64,000 bases of DNA from assembly GCF_002220095.1 (NCBI RefSeq), contig NZ_CP022372.1:3444501-3508500 (forward strand), read 5' to 3'. A program made the position numbers and the translations under genes. Shown here one piece after another: positions 1 to 8,851 of the stretch (its first letter is position 1; each line of letters begins with the position of its first letter). The stretch is from Bosea sp. AS-1 (GTDB lineage Bacteria; Pseudomonadota; Alphaproteobacteria; Rhizobiales; Beijerinckiaceae). The notes under the pieces were generated by a model. The model saw only the letters and a list, made by a program, of their open reading frames with translations, searched no databases and was not told where the DNA came from.

Positions 1-80
1 CGGCCATTCCCGCCACGCAACGCCCGCGCCTCCCATAGCAACCGCTCGCAAGCGCTGGCCGGGCGTGGTACCGCGCTGGG

Positions 81-584
81 ATGACCAGCGCCATCGTCCC
101 GCTCGAAAGCTTCCTGGACCTGCCGGCCCATGCCCGGCTGCTGGGGCTCGACCTCGGCACCAAGACGATCGGGCTCGCTCTGTCAGATGTCGAGCGCCGC
201 ATCGCGACGCCGCTGGAGACGATCCAGCGCATCAAGTTCGGGGTCGACGCCGCTGCCCTGCTCAAGATCGCGGAGAAGCACGGAGTCGCCGGGCTGGTGA
301 TCGGCCTGCCGCTCAACATGGACGGAAGCGAAGGGCCGCGCGTGCAGTCGACCCGCGCCTTCGTGCGCAACCTGTCGCCGCTGAGCGACCTGCCGATCGT
401 GTTCTGGGACGAGCGCATGTCGACGCTGGCCGTGACCCGCACCCTGCTCGATGCCGATGCCTCGCGGGCCAAGCGCGCCGCCGTGGTCGACAAGATGGCG
501 GCGGCCTACATCCTCCAGGGCGCGCTGGACCGGTTGCTGCGCCTCGCCGTGCCCGAGGAGGACGAGGAAGACGACTACGAATAA
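81..584 (+). CDS. ruvX: RuvX/YqgF, putative Holliday junction resolvase / pre-16S rRNA nuclease
   Basis: A 167-residue protein of the RNase H-like YqgF family, the usual length. The family is implicated in processing the 5' end of 16S rRNA and was first proposed as a Holliday junction resolvase. The N-terminal [10 protein letters not shown] (about residues 22-31) carries the first acidic active-site residue. The family signature FWDERMST lies near residues 108-115, and [10 protein letters not shown] near 136-145 supplies the last catalytic Asp. The C-terminus ends in an acidic EED-rich tail. The ATG at 81 fits the family N-terminus. The gene upstream lies outside the window, so operon structure is unknown. 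A strong hairpin follows the stop codon. Confidence 0.93.
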   Translation: MTSAIVPLESFLDLPAHARLLGLDLGTKTIGLALSDVERRIATPLETIQRIKFGVDAAALLKIAEKHGVAGLVIGLPLNMDGSEGPRVQSTRAFVRNLSPLSDLPIVFWDERMSTLAVTRTLLDADASRAKRAAVVDKMAAAYILQGALDRLLRLAVPEEDEEDDYE

Positions 585-588
585 GCGA

Positions 589-616
589 AGGCCGCCTGCC
601 GGGTGGCAGGCGGCCT
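589..616. terminator. Bidirectional hairpin between ruvX and the convergent exported-protein gene
   Basis: A perfect 12-bp stem (arms 589-600 and 605-616) closes a 4-base GGGT loop. It lies just after the ruvX stop and before the convergent gene ending at 647. No long T run follows, so termination is inferred from stem strength and position. Confidence 0.6.
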
Positions 617-646
617 CGGAATTCTCCGCTTCGCGGCAGAACTGGC

Positions 647-1009
647 TCAGCGGGTGAAGATGCCTTGCTTGAAGGCCTTCTTCTGCGCCTTGCGCTCGTT
701 CTTGATGGCGCGCTTCTGGTCCTCGATGCTCATCCCGGCCATCGGGTTGGGCTGGCGGTAGCCATAGCCCTCGCGCCGGCGGCGATCGTCGCCAAAGCCG
801 TCGCGGCGACCATAGTCGCGGCGATAGCTGTCGCGGCGCTCGAAATCGCGGCGGTCGTCGCGCTCATAGCGCCGGCGGCCATAGCCATCGTCATCGGACC
901 GCCGCTCATAGCCGCCGCCATAGTACTGGGCGGAGGCCGGCTGCACCACGGTCAGGCTCGCCAGGCCCAGACCCAGGCCAGCCAGCAACGCGGATCGAAT
1001 CATCGTCAT
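647..1009 (-). CDS. Small exported Arg/Tyr/Asp-rich protein, function unknown
   Basis: A 120-residue protein. An N-terminal signal peptide (positive MIR start, a hydrophobic stretch of alternating Leu/Gly/Ala, predicted cut after ASA near residue 27) indicates export. The mature part is low complexity, dominated by Arg, Asp, Tyr and Gly (repeated RRDYGRRD-like units, about residues 35-85). It then has a more ordered Lys-rich end, IEDQKRAIKNERKAQKK, likely helical. I recognise no family. It is preceded on the same strand by another small exported Tyr-rich protein (1152-1553), and the two may be a local pair of envelope proteins. The coding call rests on the clear signal peptide and the convergent placement facing the hairpin at 589-616. 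Confidence 0.75.
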   Translation of the reverse strand: MTMIRSALLAGLGLGLASLTVVQPASAQYYGGGYERRSDDDGYGRRRYERDDRRDFERRDSYRRDYGRRDGFGDDRRRREGYGYRQPNPMAGMSIEDQKRAIKNERKAQKKAFKQGIFTR

Positions 1010-1092
1010 TTCGGTGGTGTCCCCAACCTTCCAGGAATGGCTTGTCCGACGAAGAGACGCCGGAAATCCTTAAAAGCCCGCCCCATCGCACA

Positions 1093-1117
1093 CGGCCCGC
1101 GCCGGGGGCGCGGGCCG
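1093..1117. terminator. Strong GC hairpin downstream of the 1152-1553 gene
   Basis: A perfect 11-bp GC-only stem (arms 1093-1103 and 1107-1117) has a 3-base GGG loop. It lies 35 bases past the stop of the minus-strand gene at 1152. No T tract follows immediately, so it may be an attenuating or stabilising hairpin rather than a classical terminator. Confidence 0.5.
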
Positions 1118-1151
1118 GTCGAATATCGATATCAGAGCCTACGCGGCGATC

Positions 1152-1553
1152 TCAGCGGTAGCGATCGTCGCGGAAGTCGTAGGGCGCCGAGTAATAGCCG
1201 TAGGGCGCATAACGCGGCGCCACATAGACCGGCGCCGGCGGCGCATAGTAGTAGCCGCCATCGTAATAGGGGTCATAGGACCGGGCGCTTGCCGCAGCCG
1301 CAGCCGCGCCGAGAATGCCGAGGCCGATGCCGGCCGCGATCGCGCCACCGCGCGACGGACCACGCCAGCCACCATGGTAATAACCGCCGCGATAGCCGCG
1401 ATAACGGTACTGGCTATATTCCGCCTGAGCCTTGTCGAGCTTGGCGGGGTCGAAGGAACGGCGCTCCTGCGCCATGGCCGGCACCGCCACGCTGCCCGCG
1501 GCGACACTGGCGGCGGTGAGAGCGACAATCCATTTCTTCCTCAAAGACATCAT
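1152..1553 (-). CDS. Small exported Tyr/Gly/Pro-rich protein, function unknown
   Basis: A 133-residue protein with a clear signal peptide (MMSLRKKW start, Ala/Val-rich core, cut after AMA near residue 28). The mature chain has a Tyr/Arg/Gly-rich stretch (about 45-65). A short Gly/Ala hydrophobic segment of the GGAIAAGIGLGILGAAAAAA type (about 68-88) could be a glycine-zipper membrane segment. The Tyr/Pro-rich tail reads YYAPPAPVYVAPRYAPYGYY. Such chains are frequent small envelope proteins in Hyphomicrobiales, but I cannot name a family. A purine-rich AAAGGAGA ribosome site precedes the start. The next start (MSLRK) is one codon in. Confidence 0.75.
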   Translation of the reverse strand: MMSLRKKWIVALTAASVAAGSVAVPAMAQERRSFDPAKLDKAQAEYSQYRYRGYRGGYYHGGWRGPSRGGAIAAGIGLGILGAAAAAASARSYDPYYDGGYYYAPPAPVYVAPRYAPYGYYSAPYDFRDDRYR

Positions 1554-1792
1554 GGCGACATCTCCTTTCCCGGGGCGACGCCCGAATCTTGCGGATACCC
1601 TGCCCCGTTTCGCTTGAACGGCACCTGAACCAATCGCGGCGGCATTGCGGCAGAGGCAGATGCGACCGGACGGAAGCGCCCTTGCCCCGGCCGGCTCCTC
1701 ATGAGAGGGACAGGCCGGATTTTATCCGACTCCACAACGGCCGACCGCAGCCGTTGTTCCCCCGGCCCGATCGCCTGCGCTTCCGGAATCCC

Positions 1793-2707
1793 ATGCTCGA
1801 CAGCCTGATCGCCGTCTTTCTCGTCATCGCCACGGGCTGTTTCCTGAAGACCCGCGAGGTCATTCCACCCGCTCATTGGCTCGGCATCGAGCGGCTGACC
1901 TACCAGGTGCTGTTCCCGGCGATCGTCATCCAGACGCTGGCGACGGCCAATCTCGGCAACCTCCCTGTGCTGAACATGGGCCTGAGCCTCGTCCTCGCGA
2001 TCCTCAGCGTCTCGGCCTTCCTGCTGCTGATTCGCCCGATGCTGGCACGCGCCGGCGTCGACGGCCCCGCCTTCACCTCGGTCTTCCAGGGCGCGGTGCG
2101 CTGGAACACCTTCGTCGCGCTGGCGCTGGCCGCCGGCCTGCAGGGGCGCGCCGGCACGACACTGATGGCGATCGCGGTCGCCGCGATGATTCCGCTGCTG
2201 AACGTGATCTGCGTCCTGGTGCTGGCGCGCTACGCCAACGGCAAGCCGATGAGCGCAGGCGCGACCGTGCGCTCGATCCTCTACAACCCCTTCATGTGGT
2301 CGTCCCTGCTGGGGCTGGCGCTCAACCCGCTGCAATGGGCCCTGCCGACGGCCTTCATCGGCTATCTCGACGTGCTCGGGCGGGCTTCGCTCGGCATCGG
2401 CCTGCTCGTGGTCGGGGCGGGCCTCGACCTGAAGCGGCTGGCCCGGCCGAACCTCGCCCATGGCGCAGCCGTCGTGCTGAAGCTCGTGGCGATGCCGCTG
2501 CTGGGCTGGCTCTTCGCCCGGCAACTCGGCGTCAGCGGCCCGGCGCTGACGATGACGGTCATCGCCGCAGCGGTACCGACCGCGACATCCGCCTATTTCC
2601 TGGCTCGCGATCTCGGCGGCGATGCGCCACTGATGGCGGAGATCACCACCTTGCAGACCGTGCTCGCCCTCGCCACCCTGCCGGTGGCAGTCTTCCTCCT
2701 CGGGTAG
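1793..2707 (+). CDS. AEC-family (auxin efflux carrier-like) transporter
   Basis: A 304-residue integral membrane protein of about ten hydrophobic helices with the AEC-family layout: two five-helix halves joined by a cytoplasmic loop (around residues 145-160, RYANGKPMSAG). The N-terminus MLDSLIAVFLVIATGCFLK is typical, as are the second-half GIGLLVVGAGLDLKRL and the C-terminal PTATSAYFLARDLGGD. Characterised bacterial relatives move dicarboxylates such as malate or malonate; the substrate here is unknown. The frame is open further upstream, but the family N-terminus begins at the ATG at 1793, so that start is chosen. It stands alone between an opposite-strand gene and the promoter of the next gene. 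Confidence 0.85.
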   Translation: MLDSLIAVFLVIATGCFLKTREVIPPAHWLGIERLTYQVLFPAIVIQTLATANLGNLPVLNMGLSLVLAILSVSAFLLLIRPMLARAGVDGPAFTSVFQGAVRWNTFVALALAAGLQGRAGTTLMAIAVAAMIPLLNVICVLVLARYANGKPMSAGATVRSILYNPFMWSSLLGLALNPLQWALPTAFIGYLDVLGRASLGIGLLVVGAGLDLKRLARPNLAHGAAVVLKLVAMPLLGWLFARQLGVSGPALTMTVIAAAVPTATSAYFLARDLGGDAPLMAEITTLQTVLALATLPVAVFLLG

Positions 2708-2773
2708 GGCAGCCTGCCGTTGGCCGGACCTTTCTCGTGCAACGGAAAACGACTCGGCTTAGTATACAAAAAC

Positions 2774-2803
2774 TTGAAATTTTTAAGACATGCACCTTAT
2801 GAT
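2774..2803 (+). promoter_or_regulatory. Sigma70-type promoter for the small gene at 2873
   Basis: TTGAAA (2774-2779) and TATGAT (2798-2803) are separated by 18 bases in a conspicuously AT-rich patch. This predicts a leader of about 65 bases before the ATG at 2873. Confidence 0.55.
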
Positions 2804-2872
2804 TGTATCGTCGGCTTGAGGCCGGGAAGACCGGAAGACTGGCCTGCGAGCGCATGAGGGAGCCTGCCTGCG

Positions 2873-3106
2873 ATGTCCTCGGCCAAGAAGATTCTCCCCT
2901 ATGACAATACCGAGCGGCAAGCCGCGCTGCCGGAGCAGCCGCTGTCGCCCTTCGAGGTCGCGACCTTCATCGAAGGCATGGCCGCCGAACTGCGCGTGAT
3001 GGCCCGCAGCGCCAAGCTGGATACCCTGTCCTACTTCCTCGAAATGGCCCGGATCGAGGCCTCGGCGCAGATCGAGATCATCGCCGAGCGCAAGCTCGCC
3101 ACCTGA
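2873..3106 (+). CDS. Small conserved-looking cytoplasmic protein, function unknown
   Basis: A 77-residue protein without signal peptide or membrane segment. The N-terminal 25 residues look flexible (PYDNTERQAALPEQPLSP). The remainder is predicted helical: FEVATFIEGMAAELRVMARS, then LSYFLEMARIEASAQIEIIA. It contains many Glu, Ala and Met and may form a helical hairpin or bind a partner protein. I believe similar short proteins occur across Hyphomicrobiales, but I know of no function. A good sigma70-like promoter lies upstream, a purine-rich GAGGGAG site is near the start, and dprA converges on it from the other strand. Confidence 0.7.
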   Translation: MSSAKKILPYDNTERQAALPEQPLSPFEVATFIEGMAAELRVMARSAKLDTLSYFLEMARIEASAQIEIIAERKLAT

Positions 3107-3146
3107 TCGGCGGCAGCGGCGACGGCAAGCTCGGGAAAAGCAGGCC

Positions 3147-4385
3147 TCAGAGGCTCGCGCGCGACAGCCCGCCGCCGGGATGGCGCAGCACCGCGCCGGC
3201 GAGCTCCAGCTCGAGCAGGACGCGCCCGACCTCCCGCGCCGAGTGACCGCTTGCCCTGACCAGGTCGTCGAGCGCGATGGGCGTGGGGCTCAGCAGCCCG
3301 AGCAGATGGGGACCGATATCGCCCTCCCCAACCGATCCGGCCGCCAGCGACGAAAACGACGACGGCCCGAAGCCATCGGGCTCGGACCGCTCCGCCTCTG
3401 CGAGAGGCGGCCTTGCGACATCGGGCAGATCGAGCTCCTCCCAGAGCGGATCGTCGCTGTCCTGGGTGCCTTCCTCGCGTAGTGCACCCGAGGCGTGGAA
3501 AAGATCGCTTGGCCGCCCGACCATCGGCTGCAGCGCCTCGACGACATGTTCCGCCGCGGCGCAGAGCGTCGCCCCTTCGCGGATCAGGTGATTGCCGCCC
3601 TCCGCGCGCGGATCGAGAGGCGAGCCCGGAACGGCGAAGACCTGCCGGCCTTGCTCATTGGCGAAACGCGCCGTGATGAGCGAGCCGGAGCGGCGCGCCG
3701 CCTCGACCACAAGGGTGCCGAGCGCCAGCCCCGAGACGATGCGGTTACGCCGTGGAAAGTCGCGCCCACGCGGCTCCCAGCCGAGCGGCATCTCGCTGAC
3801 GAGCGCGCCCTCGGCGGCGATGCGCTCGGCGAGGGCGCGATTCTGTTGCGGGTAGATTCGATCGAGTCCACCGGCCAGCACGGCGACGGTCCCGGTCGGA
3901 CGGCTCGCCTCATGGGCGGCCGTATCGATGCCGCGGGCGAGGCCGGAGACGATGGTGAAGCCCGCCTCCCCGATCTCGCGCGCCAACCGGCGGGTCAGCG
4001 TAAGCCCGGCAGCCGATGCGTTGCGCGAACCGACCATCGCCACGGCGGGCTGGCACAGAACCGTTGCGCTCCCCATGAGTGCCAGCAGCGGCGGGGCTGA
4101 ATCGATGGCCTGGAGCGGCCGCGGGTAATCGGCCTCGCCCAGCGCGATGAAGCGGCCGCCGAGGCGGATGAGCCCGATCATCTCCCGCTCGGCCTCGGCG
4201 GGCGGGCAGATGCGGATGTCGCGCCCGGCCTGCCTGGCAAGGTCGGGTAAGGCCTCCAACGCCGGGCCGGCACCGCCGAAGCGGTTCGTCAGGGAACGGA
4301 AACTGCGCGGGCCGATGCCGTCACTGCGGATCAGCCTCAACCAATCGAGGCGCTGGCGATCGGAAAGGACGATGCCAGCTGCCAT
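3147..4385 (-). CDS. dprA: DNA-processing protein DprA
   Basis: A 412-residue protein. DprA binds incoming single-stranded DNA and loads RecA during natural transformation. Residues about 1-75 form the SAM-like helical N-domain (LDWLRLIRSDGIGPRSF). The Rossmann-like core follows with VAMVGSRNASAAG, then IVSGLARGIDTAAHEAS and the conserved PRRNRIVSGLALGTLVVEAA. The last 70 residues form the winged-helix end (LDDLVRASGHSAREVGRVLLELELAGAV). The linker between core and winged helix (about 290-340) is low complexity. It starts 5 bases after the plsY stop, so the two are cotranscribed. The start is the first ATG after plsY. Confidence 0.93.
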   Translation of the reverse strand: MAAGIVLSDRQRLDWLRLIRSDGIGPRSFRSLTNRFGGAGPALEALPDLARQAGRDIRICPPAEAEREMIGLIRLGGRFIALGEADYPRPLQAIDSAPPLLALMGSATVLCQPAVAMVGSRNASAAGLTLTRRLAREIGEAGFTIVSGLARGIDTAAHEASRPTGTVAVLAGGLDRIYPQQNRALAERIAAEGALVSEMPLGWEPRGRDFPRRNRIVSGLALGTLVVEAARRSGSLITARFANEQGRQVFAVPGSPLDPRAEGGNHLIREGATLCAAAEHVVEALQPMVGRPSDLFHASGALREEGTQDSDDPLWEELDLPDVARPPLAEAERSEPDGFGPSSFSSLAAGSVGEGDIGPHLLGLLSPTPIALDDLVRASGHSAREVGRVLLELELAGAVLRHPGGGLSRASL

Positions 4386-4390
4386 GCCGT

Positions 4391-5014
4391 TCAGCCCTTC
4401 TGGCCGATCCGGCCTTCATTCCCCGCCAGCAGGCGGGAAATATTCGTCCGATGCATGATCCAGAGCAGCAGCGTGAGGATGGCCATGACGAGCGCGGCCT
4501 GATGCATCCCGGCGACGAACCAGAGCAGGAGCGGCGTCAACACGCTGGCCGTCAGAGCCGAGAGCGAGGAATAGCGCGAGAGATACGCCACCGCGAGCCA
4601 GATCGCGGCAAAGGCAAGCGCAATCCAGCCATTGAGGCCGATCAGCACGCCGAGATAGGTCGCGACGCCCTTGCCCCCCTTGAAACCGATCCAGACCGGA
4701 AAGAGATGGCCGAGAAAGGCGCCAACCGCTGCGACGAGCGCCGCCTGCGGCCCGCCGAGCCAGTGCCAGGCGACCAACACGGCTACCGTACCCTTCAGCA
4801 TGTCGCCGACGAGCGTGGCGGCGGCGAGCTTCTTGTTGCCGGTGCGCAGGACGTTGGTCGCGCCGATATTGCCGGAGCCGATGCTACGCAGGTCCGGGCC
4901 GCCGGCGAGCTTCGTCAGGATGATGCCGAAGGGGATGGAGCCGAAGAGATAGCCGACGACGAGGGCGATCAGCGTCGCGGAGCCGGATAGGCTCCAGTTC
5001 ATAATCTCGCTCAT
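4391..5014 (-). CDS. plsY: Acyl-phosphate:glycerol-3-phosphate acyltransferase PlsY
   Basis: A 207-residue inner-membrane protein with the PlsY set of about five to seven helices. It transfers an acyl group from acyl-phosphate to glycerol-3-phosphate, the first step of phospholipid synthesis. The three family motifs are visible: [10 protein letters not shown] with [15 protein letters not shown] (about 21-58), the Gly-rich [18 protein letters not shown] (about 100-118), and the final RHRTNI-like [15 protein letters not shown] (about 184-199). It lies 33 bases after the pyrC-like gene and 5 bases before dprA on the same strand, so it is probably part of one transcript starting at pyrB. Confidence 0.95.
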   Translation of the reverse strand: MSEIMNWSLSGSATLIALVVGYLFGSIPFGIILTKLAGGPDLRSIGSGNIGATNVLRTGNKKLAAATLVGDMLKGTVAVLVAWHWLGGPQAALVAAVGAFLGHLFPVWIGFKGGKGVATYLGVLIGLNGWIALAFAAIWLAVAYLSRYSSLSALTASVLTPLLLWFVAGMHQAALVMAILTLLLWIMHRTNISRLLAGNEGRIGQKG

Positions 5015-5047
5015 GCCGCCCCTTCCAAAGCCTATCCCCGTCTCAAG

Positions 5048-6349
5048 CTAGCCAAGTTCGGCTTCATAGACCACCCGCCCACCGACGAAGGTCGTCTGGA
5101 CGATGCCCTGCAGGCGAGCCTCGTCGAAGGGCGAGTTCTTGGCGCGGGATTTCAGCTTGCGCTTGTCGACGACGAAGGGCGCGTCGGGATCGAGCAGGAT
5201 CAGGTCGGCCGGGGCGCCCGGCGCGAGCCGGCCGCTGCCGAGTCCGAGCAAGCCCGCCGGCTTGCTCGACAGCGCCGCCAGCAATTGCGGCAGCTCGATC
5301 TGACCGGACTGCACCAGCCGCAGCGCCGCCGGCAGCATCGTCTCGATGCCGAGCGCGCCGTCGGCGGCCTCGGCGAAGGGCTGGCGCTTGGTCTCGACGT
5401 CCTGCGGGTCATGGTCGGAAACGATGACATCGATCATGCCTTCGGCCAGGCCCGCGACGATCGCAAGGCGCTCATCCTCGGTGCGCAGCGGCGGCGAGAC
5501 CTTGCAGAAGGTACGGTAATCGCCGACGTCGTTCTCGTTGAGGGTCAGGTTGTTGATCGAGACGCCGCAACTGACACGGACGCCGTCCTGCTTGGCCCGG
5601 CGGATGAGCTCGACCGATTCGGCGCAGGAGATCATCGCGGCGTGGTAGCGCGCACCGGTGGCGCGGGCGAGGCGCAGGTCGCGCTCCAGCATCACCGTCT
5701 CGGCCTCGGGCGGGATACCCGGCAGGCCCTTACGGCTGGCGAACTCGCCCTCGTTCATCACACCCGAGCCGCGCAGCTCGGGGTCCTCGACATGGTTCAT
5801 GATGAGGGCGTCGAAATTGCCGGCATAGATCATGGCACGGCGCATCACCTGCGGGTTGCGCAATGCCCGCGCCCCATCGCCGAAGGCGACCGCGCCAGCC
5901 TCGAGCAGCAGGCCGAATTCGGTGATCTCCCTGCCTTCCAGTCCCTTGGTCAGGGCCGCCGAAGGCAGCACGTTGACGATCGCCTTGTCGCGGGCGCGGC
6001 GCTTGAGGAAGTCGATGATGGCCGGGTCGTCGATTGGCGGGTCGGTATCGGGCCGGCAGACGATGGTGGTGACACCGCCGGCCGCGGCGGCATGCGAGCC
6101 GGTGCCGAGCGTCTCGCGGAATTCCGCCCCGGGCTCGCCGAGGAAGGCGCGCAGATCGATCAGGCCCGGCGCGAGCACCCGCCCCTTGGCGTCGATGCGA
6201 TGGACACCCTCGCCCGTCGCGGGCGCTGCGCCCCATTCCACGCCGGCGATGACACCATCGCGCAGCAGGACCGCGCCCGCACCCTCGCGCCCCGTCGCGG
6301 GGTCGACCAGGCGGGCGTTGATGATCGCGATATCCTGCGTTTCAGCCAT
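5048..6349 (-). CDS. pyrC: Dihydroorotase-like protein PyrC, probably the non-catalytic PyrB partner
   Basis: A 433-residue amidohydrolase-fold protein, in the length range of class I dihydroorotases. The fold is complete, including LNENDVGDYRTFCKVSPPLR and LAPGAPADLILLDPDAP near the end. The metal-binding HxH expected in the GLIDxHxHxRxPG motif is missing: the sequence reads APGLIDLRAFLGEPGAEFRE. The late DHAPH-type motif reads SDHDPQD. This resembles the pseudo-dihydroorotases that bind PyrB in other bacteria. An active dihydroorotase would then be encoded elsewhere (inference). The start at 6349 was chosen because it overlaps the preceding small gene by 8 bases (ATGGCTGA), suggesting translational coupling. 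An ATG at 6361 is also possible. Confidence 0.8.
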   Translation of the reverse strand: MAETQDIAIINARLVDPATGREGAGAVLLRDGVIAGVEWGAAPATGEGVHRIDAKGRVLAPGLIDLRAFLGEPGAEFRETLGTGSHAAAAGGVTTIVCRPDTDPPIDDPAIIDFLKRRARDKAIVNVLPSAALTKGLEGREITEFGLLLEAGAVAFGDGARALRNPQVMRRAMIYAGNFDALIMNHVEDPELRGSGVMNEGEFASRKGLPGIPPEAETVMLERDLRLARATGARYHAAMISCAESVELIRRAKQDGVRVSCGVSINNLTLNENDVGDYRTFCKVSPPLRTEDERLAIVAGLAEGMIDVIVSDHDPQDVETKRQPFAEAADGALGIETMLPAALRLVQSGQIELPQLLAALSSKPAGLLGLGSGRLAPGAPADLILLDPDAPFVVDKRKLKSRAKNSPFDEARLQGIVQTTFVGGRVVYEAELG

Positions 6350-6584
6350 GACCTGTTCCATTGCCCCTGTCAGCATCCGGGCGGCGCGTGAAGACGAAGC
6401 TCCAGCGGGCGACGAGCCACCAGAGCAGACAGCAGAGCAACCCGCCGGCCAGGACGATGAACCAGGTCCAGCCGGCATGCGGATCGGCCCAAAGATAGCC
6501 GCCCGCCACGACGAGATAGAGCCCCACGAAGACGAACCGCGCCCGTCGCAACGCTCCCAGCCACCAGAGGCGCGGGGCCGCCAT
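6342..6584 (-). CDS. Small two-helix membrane protein between pyrB and pyrC, function unknown
   Basis: An 80-residue protein with two hydrophobic helices (about residues 16-33, FVFVGLYLVVAGGYLW, and 39-60, WTWFIVLAGGLLCCLLWWLV) and a basic, polar C-terminus. It starts 5 bases after the pyrB stop and its own stop overlaps the pyrC-like start. This placement and coupling support real translation even though the family is unknown to me. It is rich in Trp for its size. No role in pyrimidine synthesis can be read from the sequence; a membrane anchor for the PyrB/PyrC assembly is only speculation. Confidence 0.65.
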   Translation of the reverse strand: MAAPRLWWLGALRRARFVFVGLYLVVAGGYLWADPHAGWTWFIVLAGGLLCCLLWWLVARWSFVFTRRPDADRGNGTGHG

Positions 6585-6589
6585 CGACC

Positions 6590-7534
6590 TCAGACATTCG
6601 GCAGGTGCTGCGCGAGCGCGTCCAGCACCGCCATGCGAACCGCGACGCCCATCTCGACCTGCTCGCGGATCAGGGATTGGGCGCCGTCGGCAACCTCCGA
6701 GGAAATCTCGACGCCGCGGTTCATCGGCCCGGGATGCATCACCAGCGCGTCGGGCGCGGCGCGCTCCAGCTTCTCGCGGTCGAGACCGTAATAGCGGAAA
6801 TACTCCTTCGAGGACGGCACGAAGGCGCCATGCATGCGTTCGAGCTGGAGGCGCAGCATCATCACGATGTCAGCACCTTCCAGCCCTTTGTTCATGTCGG
6901 TGAAGAGCTCGACCCCCATGCGCTCGATGCCGGGCGGCATCAGCGTCGAGGGCGCGATCAGGCGAACCTTGGCGCCGAGCGCGTTGAGCAGGATGATGTT
7001 GGAGCGGGCGACGCGCGAATGCAGGATGTCGCCGCAGATCGCCACCGTCAGTCCCTGGATGCGGCCCTTGTTGCGGCGGATCGTCAGCGCGTCGAGAAGG
7101 GCCTGCGTCGGGTGCTCATGGGCACCGTCGCCGGCATTCACCACCGAGCAGCTCACCTTGCGGGCGAGCAGGTTGACCGCGCCGGCGGCATGATGGCGCA
7201 CGACGATGATGTCGGGCCGCATCGCGTTCAGCGTCGCGGCGGTGTCGATCAGCGTTTCGCCCTTCTTCACCGAGGAGGAGGCAACCGACATGTTCATGAC
7301 GTCGGCGCCGAGGCGCTTGCCCGCGAGCTCGAAGGAGGCCTGGGTGCGGGTGGAAGGCTCGAAGAACAGGTTGATCTGGGTGCGGCCGCGCAGCGTCGCC
7401 GCCTTCTTCTCGACCTGCCGCGAGAGCGCGACATAGTCCTCCGCCCGATCCAACAGCGCCTCGATGTCGAGATGGGACAACCCCTCGATGCCGAGCAGGT
7501 GACGGTGCGGGTAGAGCGGCGCTGGCGATGTCAT
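6590..7534 (-). CDS. pyrB: Aspartate carbamoyltransferase catalytic subunit PyrB
   Basis: A 314-residue enzyme that joins carbamoyl phosphate and aspartate in the second step of pyrimidine synthesis; the length is typical. The carbamoyl-phosphate loop [20 protein letters not shown] lies around residues 57-76 and [12 protein letters not shown] around 86-98. [12 protein letters not shown] falls near 140-151 and the aspartate-side [11 protein letters not shown] near 266-276. No pyrI regulatory subunit is adjacent. The inactive-looking PyrC homologue downstream fits the class of PyrB enzymes that need such a partner. It is the first gene of the probable operon pyrB - membrane protein - pyrC - plsY - dprA. 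Confidence 0.96.
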   Translation of the reverse strand: MTSPAPLYPHRHLLGIEGLSHLDIEALLDRAEDYVALSRQVEKKAATLRGRTQINLFFEPSTRTQASFELAGKRLGADVMNMSVASSSVKKGETLIDTAATLNAMRPDIIVVRHHAAGAVNLLARKVSCSVVNAGDGAHEHPTQALLDALTIRRNKGRIQGLTVAICGDILHSRVARSNIILLNALGAKVRLIAPSTLMPPGIERMGVELFTDMNKGLEGADIVMMLRLQLERMHGAFVPSSKEYFRYYGLDREKLERAAPDALVMHPGPMNRGVEISSEVADGAQSLIREQVEMGVAVRMAVLDALAQHLPNV

Positions 7535-7606
7535 TTGAAGCCGGGTTCATAGGCCCGAGTCGGGCGGGGCGCAAGGCTCGGACATCACGAAACCGCGCGC
7601 CGGGCC

Positions 7607-8851
7607 TCACACCTCCGGCAGTGTCGCGAGATGCTGGACGGCGGCGAGCCGGCTCGCACGCAGCGCGAGCGCGAAGCAGAGCTGGGCGCCGAGCGCCGCG
7701 GCGGTCAGCACGAGGCCGGATGCGAGCGCCGGAGTGCCACCCAACCCTGACAGCGAGGTCGCGAAGGCTCCGATCGCCATCTGGATGAAGCCATAGAAAC
7801 CCGAGGCCGAGCCCGCCAGGTGCGGATCGACGCTCATCGCCTCGGCAAGCGCCGGGGCACTGGCGACGCCTGCCCCGAAGGTGAAGAGCGTGGCGCCGGC
7901 GAGGACCGTGGCGATGCTCAGATGGCCGGACGCGGCACTGACCAGCAGGGTCAGCGCGCCGAGCAGGCTGATCGCGCTGCCACCCGTGAGGAGCTTGCCG
8001 ACGCGGACACGGCCGACAAGGCGGCTGGAGCCGAGATTGCCGAGCCAGACGCCGGCCACGACGAAGGCGAGATAGGTGCCGACCTCGTGAGCAGGCCGGC
8101 CGAGCTCGGTGGTGAAGATGAAGGGTGCGGCGCTGATGAAGGCATACATCGGCGTGGTGGCGAGGCCGCCGCCGACGGCGTAGCCGAGGAAGACCGGTGA
8201 GCGCAGCAGGCGCCGATAACCGCTCAGCACCGAGCGGAAATCGACACCGGCGCCCGGGCGCGCCGTCTCCGGCAGCACCCGCCAGGTCAGCAGCAGGTTG
8301 GCGATGCCCATCGCCGCAAGCCCGATGAAGATCGCGCGCCAGCCGAGTGTTTCCGAAACGGCGGTGCCGATCAGTGGCGCGACGCCCGGCCCGAGGATGA
8401 CGATCAGGTTCATCGTCGCGAGCCGCCGGGTCGAATCGGCCATGCCCGAGCCGTCGCGCACGATCGCGCGGCCGAGGACGAGCCCGGCACAGCCGCCCAG
8501 CGCCTGCAGGAGCCGGGTGGCGATCAGCGCTTCCGCGCTCGGCGTCAGAGCGGCGGCGATGCTGGTGAGGGTATAGAGCGTCAGCCCGACCATGAGGACC
8601 GGGCGGCGGCCGAAGCGGTCAGAGATCGGCCCGTAGAAGAGCTGCCCGAAGGCGAGCCCGAGGATGTAGAAGCTGATCGTGAGCTGGAGCGAGCCGGCGC
8701 TCGCGCCGAGATCGCGCGCAGCCAGCGGCAACGCCGGCACGAAGACATGCATGGCGAGCGTGCCGCTGAAGGTGATCAGCGCCAGCAGCCAAAGCGGCGC
8801 GGGCCGCACCAGCGCAGCTCGCAGCTGAGGTGCATCGGTCGTCGTCGTCAT
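7607..8851 (-). CDS. Bcr/CflA-family multidrug efflux transporter (MFS)
   Basis: A 414-residue major facilitator with 12 predicted helices. Signature parts of the drug:H+ antiporter-1 (Bcr/CflA) group are visible: the helix-1 MHVFVPALPLAARDLGAS, the loop 2-3 motif GPISDRFGRRPVLMVGL (about 75-91), and RLLQALGGCAGLVLGRAIVRD in helix 4 (about 113-133). Relatives export chloramphenicol, bicyclomycin or sulfonamides; the substrate here is unknown. Its start codon overlaps the stop of the upstream MarR regulator by 4 bases (ATGA), a classical regulator-pump pair probably induced by the pump substrate. The C-terminal tail ends HLATLPEV. Confidence 0.88.
   Translation of the reverse strand: MTTTTDAPQLRAALVRPAPLWLLALITFSGTLAMHVFVPALPLAARDLGASAGSLQLTISFYILGLAFGQLFYGPISDRFGRRPVLMVGLTLYTLTSIAAALTPSAEALIATRLLQALGGCAGLVLGRAIVRDGSGMADSTRRLATMNLIVILGPGVAPLIGTAVSETLGWRAIFIGLAAMGIANLLLTWRVLPETARPGAGVDFRSVLSGYRRLLRSPVFLGYAVGGGLATTPMYAFISAAPFIFTTELGRPAHEVGTYLAFVVAGVWLGNLGSSRLVGRVRVGKLLTGGSAISLLGALTLLVSAASGHLSIATVLAGATLFTFGAGVASAPALAEAMSVDPHLAGSASGFYGFIQMAIGAFATSLSGLGGTPALASGLVLTAAALGAQLCFALALRASRLAAVQHLATLPEV

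Noticed and set aside
1..80. Coding end of a gene upstream of ruvX
   Set aside because: No frame in these 80 bases shows recognisable protein features; too short to judge.
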